10,893 nucleotides of DNA from assembly GCA_024695545.1 (NCBI GenBank), contig JAILHZ010000193.1, forward strand, positions 1 through 10,893, read 5' to 3'. The notes under the pieces were generated by a model. The model had not been told where the DNA came from. It saw only the letters and a program-made list of their open reading frames with translations, and searched no databases. Of the stretch, positions 6,029 through 10,893 are shown piece after piece. The translations under genes and the position numbers were made by a program. Origin of the DNA: Clostridiales bacterium. Its GTDB lineage: Bacteria > Bacillota_A > Clostridia > Saccharofermentanales > Saccharofermentanaceae. Position 1 is the stretch's first letter. Each line of letters starts with the position of its first letter.

Positions 6029-6796
6029 ATGGCAACAGATAAGAAACTGACCTGCACCACCTGCGGCGGCGAACTGGTCGCCGACAGAGAAAAGAATATC
6101 TATAAGTGTGCTTTCTGCGGCGTGGCCTACGGCTACGGTCTCTTTGACGGAACGGCCGCCGATAAGGCTGCAAAAGCACTGTCGATCGGCGAGTTTAATG
6201 ATGCCGATCTTTACTACACCTTCGTGCTTTCGATGGATCCGAAGGACCTCTCTGCCCTTCGCGGCCGTGTCTTCTGTGCCGGCAAATGGAAACGGACGAC
6301 TGACTTAAAGACCGGCAAAGGAGAGCTCACCGGCGTCCGCGCTGACGCTGTCAGGAAGCGCTGCGATGAGGCGATGAAGAAGCTTTCCGAAGAAGACGGA
6401 GAGTATTTTCAGGTGATCAAAGAATTTGTGGATGTCTCCGAGAAATACCATAACGTTAAGGTCAAGGCCCGCCCGATCCAGGAAAGACAGAAGAAGCTTT
6501 CCGAGCACTCAAGAGATATCGACAGCCGTGTATCCGCAATGGAAGGAAGCTATGAGAAGGTCCGTTCACGTAACCGCTCGCTTACGGATTTTCTTCTCGA
6601 CCGTCCGGGCAGCACACCCGTCCCCAATGCTCTTCAGGATGCATGGGATGTGTCGGACATCATGCACGGTGCCATGAGCGACACACAAAGAGAGGCTATG
6701 GACTATAACCGTCAGATCAACAATTACGACTTCGAGCGGAAAGACCTCTACCGACGGATCGTCGGCTTAGAAAGAAAGATGTTCCCTTCAGATTGA
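6029..6796 (+). CDS. Soluble zinc-ribbon protein with TPR-like segment (paralogue 2)
   Basis: Predicted 255-residue protein of unknown function, a paralogue of the gene before it. The four zinc-ribbon cysteines (C9, C12, C27, C30) are at exactly the same positions. The TPR-like segment with ALRGRVFCAG (76-85) is shifted by one residue. The remainder is charged and helical, with likely coiled coils (about 105-185 and 215-250), and has no membrane helix, unlike its partner. Start ATG 6029 is chosen for a GGAGG eight bases upstream; in-frame starts further upstream (such as the ATG at 5990) lack a good site. Co-expression with a membrane-bound paralogue suggests the two may act together, which is inference. 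It converges on the trp operon, with two hairpins in the gap. Confidence 0.82.
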   Translation: MATDKKLTCTTCGGELVADREKNIYKCAFCGVAYGYGLFDGTAADKAAKALSIGEFNDADLYYTFVLSMDPKDLSALRGRVFCAGKWKRTTDLKTGKGELTGVRADAVRKRCDEAMKKLSEEDGEYFQVIKEFVDVSEKYHNVKVKARPIQERQKKLSEHSRDIDSRVSAMEGSYEKVRSRNRSLTDFLLDRPGSTPVPNALQDAWDVSDIMHGAMSDTQREAMDYNRQINNYDFERKDLYRRIVGLERKMFPSD

Positions 6797-6816
6797 CGGG
6801 GTGGATATAAGTTTAC

Positions 6817-6860
6817 AGCCCCCTATTTTTTTCACGGATGCGTGATAAAAATAGGGGGTT
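6817..6860. terminator. Strong hairpin between converging genes
   Basis: CCCCCTATTTTT (6819-6830) pairs perfectly with AAAAATAGGGGG (6847-6858), and inner TCAC/GTGA pairs extend the stem around a short loop (GGATGC). It lies 20 bases after the stop of the zinc-ribbon gene. No clear T run follows on either strand, so it is not a textbook intrinsic terminator. It may still end or protect the plus-strand transcript, or back up the trp terminator. Confidence 0.6.
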
Positions 6861-6871
6861 AGAAGTGATGT

Positions 6872-6904
6872 GAAATAAAAGCGATCAGAGATCTCTGATC
6901 GCTT
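6872..6904 (-). terminator. Intrinsic terminator of the trp operon, overlapping the trpA stop codon
   Basis: Bases 6879-6904 form a perfect 26-base palindrome (arms AAGCGATCAGAGA and its complement). As minus-strand RNA it makes an 11-base-pair stem with a GATC loop, followed by TTTTATTTC. The upstream arm and loop use the last trpA codons and the downstream arm contains the TGA (6885-6887). On the plus strand the stem is followed by TTCTTTC, so it may also stop transcription coming from the zinc-ribbon genes. Confidence 0.8.
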
Positions 6905-7661
6905 CTTTCATGCTCTTAACATATTCACCGACATGAGGCGGTGCGTCTTTGCCGTACTGCTCGACGATCTTAACGATCGCAGAACCGACGATCGCGCCGT
7001 CACTGATCTTACACATGGCGGCTGCCTGCTCCGGCTTGCTGATTCCGAAACCGATCGCAACGGGCGTGTCCGTAACGCTTCGGATGTGTGTAACAATGTT
7101 ACTCAGGTCTGTCGTGATCTCGGATCTTGCACCGGTAACGCCGAGGCTGGATACGAGATAGATAAAACCGTCCGCTTCCTTGGCGATCATGCCGATACGG
7201 TTTTCCGAGGTCGGTGCGATCAGGGAAATGAAATCCACACCATGCGCTTTGCAGACCGGCTGGAAATCCTCTTTCTCTTCGTAAGGAACGTCCGGAAGGA
7301 TGATACCATCAATGCCGATCTCTTCACATGTGCTGATGAACTTCTCGGTACCATAGGAGAACACTACGTTCGCGTAGGTCATAAAGACCATCGGAACGGT
7401 AACGTCTTTTCTTAATTCACGGACGAGTTCGAATACTTTGTTCGTCTTCACTCCGCCGGCAAGCGCACGGATGTTAGCACCCTGGATGACCGGACCTTCA
7501 GCAGTCGGATCGGAAAACGGGATACCGAGCTCGATGAGGTCCGCGCCGTTCTTTACGGCTTCTCTGACACAGGCTGCAGTGGTCGCAAGGTCCGGATCTC
7601 CACAGGTGATAAATGCGATAAATGCTTTTCCGCCTGAAAATGCGTTTTTGATCTTACTCAT
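6885..7661 (-). CDS. trpA: Tryptophan synthase alpha chain
   Basis: Alpha subunit (258 residues) of tryptophan synthase, a cytoplasmic TIM barrel that splits indole-3-glycerol phosphate to indole and glyceraldehyde 3-phosphate and channels indole to TrpB. The signature [18 protein letters not shown] (43-60) holds the catalytic Glu (E44, matching E49 of the Salmonella enzyme). The position matching Salmonella D60 is E55, a conservative change. The phosphate-binding end of the barrel is visible as IGFGIS and GAIVGSAIV. The ATG at 7661 has GGAGG six bases upstream and overlaps the end of trpB by eight bases, a sign of coupled translation giving equal subunit amounts. Its last codons form part of the operon terminator. 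Confidence 0.95.
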   Translation of the reverse strand: MSKIKNAFSGGKAFIAFITCGDPDLATTAACVREAVKNGADLIELGIPFSDPTAEGPVIQGANIRALAGGVKTNKVFELVRELRKDVTVPMVFMTYANVVFSYGTEKFISTCEEIGIDGIILPDVPYEEKEDFQPVCKAHGVDFISLIAPTSENRIGMIAKEADGFIYLVSSLGVTGARSEITTDLSNIVTHIRSVTDTPVAIGFGISKPEQAAAMCKISDGAIVGSAIVKIVEQYGKDAPPHVGEYVKSMKEAIRDL

Positions 7662-8844
7662 GGATATCCTCCCCTCTGTATCTGGCGATCGCGGCACAGT
7701 CCTTGTCGCCGCGGCCGGAAATCGTGATGATGATGATCTGGTCCTTACTCATGGTCGGCGCCAGTTTCTGTGCATATGCTACAGCGTGTGCAGACTCGAT
7801 CGCCGGGATAATGCCTTCCATCTTCGACAGATACTCAAATGCCTGTACAGCTTCTTCATCGGTAACCGGCACATACTGTGCGCGGCCGATGTCGTGAAGG
7901 TATGCGTGCTCCGGACCGACACCCGGATAATCAAGGCCGGCTGAGATCGAATAAACAGGAGCGATCTGACCGTCTTCGTCCTGACAGAAGTAAGACTTCA
8001 TGCCGTGGAAGATACCGAGTTTTCCCGTGTTGACTGTCGCTGCAGTCTCAAATGTATCGATTCCGCGTCCTGCCGCTTCACATCCGATGAGCTTTACGCC
8101 TTCGTCTTCGATGTAGTGATAGAAAGATCCGATCGCATTACTTCCGCCGCCGACACAAGCGAGGACGGCATCCGGGAGACGGCCTTCCTTTTCAAGGATC
8201 TGCGCACGGGACTCCTTTGAGATAACTGCCTGGAAATCACGGACGATCGTCGGGAACGGGTGCGGACCCATGACCGAACCTAAACAGTAGTGTGTATCGG
8301 AGATACGTGTTGTCCACTCGCGCATCGCCTCAGAAACAGCATCCTTGAGTGTTCTGGTACCGGTCTTGACCGGAATAACGGTCGCGCCGAGAAGACGCAT
8401 ACGGTACACATTCAGCGCCTGGCGGATCGTATCCTCTTCACCCATGAAGACGACACACTCCATACCAAAGAGAGCAGCAGCAGTCGCTGTTGCTACGCCG
8501 TGCTGGCCGGCACCGGTCTCCGCGATCAGACGGGTCTTACCCATCTTCTTGGCAAGGAGTGCCTGTCCGAGAACGTTATTTACCTTATGCGCACCGGTGT
8601 GGTTCAGGTCCTCTCTCTTCAGATAGATCTTCGCACCGCCCAGATCCTCTGTCATCTTCTTCGCGAAGTACAGACGTGACGGACGGTTTGCATATTCGTT
8701 AAATAGCTCCGTGAGTTCACGGTTAAACTCCGGGTCATTCTTATAGTGGTTATACGCTTCTTCGAGTTCGATCACGGCATTCATCAGTGTCTCGGGGATA
8801 TACTGTCCGCCGTGGATACCGAAGCGTCCTGCTGGATTGGTCAT
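7654..8844 (-). CDS. trpB: Tryptophan synthase beta chain
   Basis: Beta subunit (396 residues, the normal TrpB1 length), a pyridoxal-phosphate enzyme that joins indole and serine to make tryptophan. The PLP lysine K87 is in HTGAHKVNN and the catalytic E109 in ETGAGQHG. The phosphate loop GGGSN is at 232-236, D305 lies in the [13 protein letters not shown] segment and S376 in SGRGDKD; these numbers match the Salmonella enzyme almost exactly. The ATG at 8844 is chosen because AAAGGAG lies seven bases upstream and the protein then begins at the usual TNPAGRFG; an in-frame ATG at 8892 has no binding site and sits inside a hairpin. The 76-base gap from trpF is the longest junction in this operon. 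Confidence 0.96.
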   Translation of the reverse strand: MTNPAGRFGIHGGQYIPETLMNAVIELEEAYNHYKNDPEFNRELTELFNEYANRPSRLYFAKKMTEDLGGAKIYLKREDLNHTGAHKVNNVLGQALLAKKMGKTRLIAETGAGQHGVATATAAALFGMECVVFMGEEDTIRQALNVYRMRLLGATVIPVKTGTRTLKDAVSEAMREWTTRISDTHYCLGSVMGPHPFPTIVRDFQAVISKESRAQILEKEGRLPDAVLACVGGGSNAIGSFYHYIEDEGVKLIGCEAAGRGIDTFETAATVNTGKLGIFHGMKSYFCQDEDGQIAPVYSISAGLDYPGVGPEHAYLHDIGRAQYVPVTDEEAVQAFEYLSKMEGIIPAIESAHAVAYAQKLAPTMSKDQIIIITISGRGDKDCAAIARYRGEDIHE

Positions 8845-8889
8845 ACTGACTCTCCTTTCGTTGTCACCAAAGTGCTTTTCTCCTATCAA

Positions 8890-8913
8890 CATGCCGGCTC
8901 AAAATCCGGCACG
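8890..8913 (-). promoter_or_regulatory. Intercistronic hairpin between trpF and trpB
   Basis: On the minus strand CGTGCCGG (8906-8913) and CCGGCATG (8890-8897) form an eight-pair stem with one G-U pair around an ATTTTGAG loop. No T run follows, so it is unlikely to terminate. It may affect mRNA stability or the relative output of trpB and trpA. Confidence 0.4.
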
Positions 8914-8920
8914 AGTCCGG

Positions 8921-9550
8921 TCAATCACGGGTGCTTCTTACCGCATCCACGAAGCCGGCCATCTTCTTCTCATCTTTCCTGCCGTCCGTCTCCACATTCG
9001 AGCTGACATCCACAGCAAAGCAGTGCGTCTTTCTGATCGCTTCTGCGACATTTCCCTCGTCGAGGCCGCCGGCCAGGAAATACTCCCGGTCGAAGTCCTT
9101 AAGAAGATCCCAGTCAAAGGTCTTTCCCGATCCCATGCCCGAATCGATAAGGACATAGTCTGCCGAACTGTACTTGGCCTGAAGAAGCGTAAGCCTTGTC
9201 TCCTCCTCAGACTCACCCTTCAGCTGGAAAGCCTTCATGACAGGTTTGTCGGTCATTTCACGGAGAGAATCGATATAGTCTTCGTCTTCATGTCCGTGAA
9301 GCTGCGCGATGTCGATTATACCACGGTTCAGAAGATACGACACTTCTTCCGCCGGTTCGTCCACAAAAACACCTACGGCCTTAATGTGCGGATCGAGGAT
9401 CATGCGGAGCGCGGCGGCAGTATCCGGATCCACGTACCGTTTACTCTTTTCCCAGAAAACGAATCCGATGAATTCCGGACGGATCCTGTTTGCCGTCTCG
9501 ATATCTTCGGGTCTGCTAAGACCGCAGATTTTGATCTTCGTACCGTTCAT
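8921..9550 (-). CDS. trpF: Phosphoribosylanthranilate isomerase
   Basis: Cytoplasmic TIM-barrel enzyme (209 residues) that converts N-(5-phosphoribosyl)anthranilate to the open-chain carboxyphenylamino-deoxyribulose phosphate, the third step from chorismate. The N-terminal KICGL carries the general-base cysteine C9. The general-acid aspartate is D136 in LIDSG. Phosphate-binding motifs are LAGGL (159-163) and DVSSNVETDG (181-190). The usual DVSSGVE reads SSN here, a glycine-to-asparagine change. The start lies three bases after the trpC stop with only a weak binding site (AAAGG about 14 bases upstream), so translation is probably coupled to trpC. Confidence 0.94.
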   Translation of the reverse strand: MNGTKIKICGLSRPEDIETANRIRPEFIGFVFWEKSKRYVDPDTAAALRMILDPHIKAVGVFVDEPAEEVSYLLNRGIIDIAQLHGHEDEDYIDSLREMTDKPVMKAFQLKGESEEETRLTLLQAKYSSADYVLIDSGMGSGKTFDWDLLKDFDREYFLAGGLDEGNVAEAIRKTHCFAVDVSSNVETDGRKDEKKMAGFVDAVRSTRD

Positions 9551-9553
9551 TTC

Positions 9554-10339
9554 TTACTTCAGACCTTTCAGTTCAGCAAGTCTTTCTGTCTTATCTTCCG
9601 CTCTCATCAGTGTCTCTCCAACGAGTACCGCGTCAGCGCCGATCTCACGGAGTTTCTTAACATCCTCCGGAGAAGACACGCCGCTCTCCGAAACAAAGAG
9701 TACGTCGTCCGGGATGAGTTTTCTGAGTTTTCTGCTGTTCTCGGTATCGACCGTAAAATTCTTAAGGTTTCTGTTATTCACGCCGATGATGCGTGCGCCG
9801 ATATTAAGAGCCTGCTTTACTTCTTCGTCGTTATGTGTCTCGACCAGTGCCGAAAGACCGAGAGAATCCGCGATCTTCAGATACTCGCCTGCAGTCTTTT
9901 CATCCAGGATCGACATGATCAGAAGTACTGCCGATGCGCCCAGGACCTTCGCCTCATAGATCATGTACGGATCTACGGTGAAGTCTTTTCTAAGGCACGG
10001 GATCTTCACTTCAGAAGCGATCTCCTTAAGGTATTGATCCGCACCTAAGAACCACTTCGGTTCCGTAAGAACGGAGATACAGTCTGCGCCTGCCGCTTCA
10101 TAGGACTTCGCAATCTCAAGATACGGGAAGTCGGGTGCAATCAGGCCCTTTGACGGAGAGGCCTTCTTGCACTCACAGATAAAAGCAATATCCGGATTGG
10201 CGGCCAGTGCTTTTTCAAAGGAAAAAGACTGATCGGCCATCGCCTCTGCGCGGGCTTTTATCTCTTCAAAAGAGACCTTCTCCTTCGCAATCGCTACGCG
10301 CTCTCTTGCGTGATCTGCCAGCTGGTCGAGGATCGTCAT
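9554..10339 (-). CDS. trpC: Indole-3-glycerol phosphate synthase
   Basis: Cytoplasmic TIM-barrel enzyme (261 residues) that closes the indole ring with loss of CO2 and water, giving indole-3-glycerol phosphate for TrpA. The catalytic and binding residues are all present: E56 and K58 in CECKKASPSKG (55-65), K118 in LRKDF (116-120), E167 in LVETH, N188 in GVNNRNL, and E218/S219 in SESG. The start ATG at 10339 has GGAGG nine bases upstream, inside the end of trpD, and follows the trpD stop by three bases. It is a stand-alone TrpC, not fused to TrpF as in E. coli. Confidence 0.95.
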   Translation of the reverse strand: MTILDQLADHARERVAIAKEKVSFEEIKARAEAMADQSFSFEKALAANPDIAFICECKKASPSKGLIAPDFPYLEIAKSYEAAGADCISVLTEPKWFLGADQYLKEIASEVKIPCLRKDFTVDPYMIYEAKVLGASAVLLIMSILDEKTAGEYLKIADSLGLSALVETHNDEEVKQALNIGARIIGVNNRNLKNFTVDTENSRKLRKLIPDDVLFVSESGVSSPEDVKKLREIGADAVLVGETLMRAEDKTERLAELKGLK

Positions 10340-10342
10340 AGC

Positions 10343-10893
10343 TTATGCCTCCGGACGGTTGCTGACTTCGATCAGCTTGTTCAGGGTTTCCATTGCCTTA
10401 CCGGAATCGATGATCTCGGCTGCGAGCTTAACGCCTTCCTTCATGGAAGAAGCCTTGCCGCCGATGTAGAGGGATGCACCTGCGTTCAGGAGGACCGCTT
10501 CTCTCTTCGGGCCCTTCGCACCGGAAAGGATGTCTCTTGTGATCTGTGCATTTTCTTCCGGAGTACCACCGACGAGTTCATCCTTCGAGCATGTCTTGAA
10601 ACCGAAGTCTTCCGGTGTGATCGTAGTCGTTCTGAACCAGCCGTCATTGATCTCGCAGATCTTTGTCGGGCAGCTCATGGAGATCTCATCGAGCTTATCC
10701 ATGCCGTAAACGACCATACCGCGCTTGATGCCGAGTTCTACGAGAACCTGTGCCAGCGGCTCAACAAGATACTCATCGTACACGCCGAGAAGCTGCATAG
10801 AGGGCTTTCCGGGATTGGTCAGAGGCCCGAGAATATTGAATACGGTTCTGAAACCGAGTTCTCTTCTGATTGCACCTACATACTTCATGGAAG
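10343..10893 (-). CDS. trpD: Anthranilate phosphoribosyltransferase, C-terminal part (cut by window edge)
   Basis: The last 183 residues of TrpD are visible and the N-terminal half lies beyond the right edge. The enzyme transfers the phosphoribosyl group of PRPP to anthranilate. The family hallmark [14 protein letters not shown] follows [12 protein letters not shown] at the start of the visible part, and a later GMDKLDEIS matches the conserved G.DG.DE-type stretch (here with K for the second G). The ATG near the edge (10888) is an internal methionine because the frame stays open upstream and the SMKYV context is mid-protein. trpC follows after three bases. Confidence 0.95.
   Translation of the reverse strand, partial: SMKYVGAIRRELGFRTVFNILGPLTNPGKPSMQLLGVYDEYLVEPLAQVLVELGIKRGMVVYGMDKLDEISMSCPTKICEINDGWFRTTTITPEDFGFKTCSKDELVGGTPEENAQITRDILSGAKGPKREAVLLNAGASLYIGGKASSMKEGVKLAAEIIDSGKAMETLNKLIEVSNRPEA

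Noticed and set aside
8845..8892. A 16-residue N-terminal extension of TrpB
   Set aside because: No ribosome binding site precedes the ATG at 8892, and it sits in a hairpin. The start at 8844 has one and matches the normal TrpB N-terminus.
8837..10048. A 403-codon open frame on the plus strand
   Set aside because: It runs antisense across trpF and trpC, which have complete catalytic motifs. The plus-strand product has no recognisable domain and no good ribosome binding site.

Overview
The window is a mid-GC stretch that looks like a Firmicutes chromosome, probably of the class Clostridia. The reasons are strong AGGAGG-type ribosome binding sites, Gram-positive lipoproteins, sigma-A-like promoters and the gene families present. 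I cannot name the genus from sequence alone. No RNA genes, insertion sequences, phage genes or CRISPR repeats were seen. No gene-free stretch exceeds about 150 bases.

Left part (1-4024, all on the minus strand). The edge cuts a small zinc-ribbon gene with its own promoter. Next comes a compact metal-uptake operon, read right to left from about 3965 to 304. It encodes a small two-helix membrane protein with a His/Cys motif, a ZnuA/AdcA-type binding lipoprotein with a 10-histidine acidic loop, the ZnuC-type ATPase, the ZnuB-type permease, and a lipoprotein ending in a Cys-Cys domain. A good promoter (TTGTTT-N17-TATAAT) precedes it. Directly upstream lies a perfect 11-1-11 inverted repeat of Fur/Zur type, so the operon is probably repressed by a Fur-family regulator, most likely Zur, when zinc is plentiful. 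The two genes that flank the standard transporter genes are the least described part of the window.

Middle part (4059-6796). A radical SAM gene (minus strand) and a pair of tandem zinc-ribbon genes (plus strand) diverge from back-to-back promoters between 4971 and 5042. The two plus-strand proteins are paralogues with four cysteines at identical positions and a shared TPR-like segment. The first has two membrane helices and the second has none.

Right part (6817-10893, minus strand). This is the distal part of a tryptophan biosynthesis operon in the order trpD (cut by the edge), trpC, trpF, trpB, trpA, with very short or overlapping junctions. Together they convert anthranilate to tryptophan. 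The operon appears to end at a hairpin whose stem includes the last codons and the stop codon of trpA. A second strong hairpin lies between this and the converging zinc-ribbon genes.

The most promising candidate for something under-described is the metal-uptake operon: a transporter with two extra thiol-containing envelope proteins and a binding protein that seems to lack the usual third histidine ligand. Most of the rest is ordinary metabolism.
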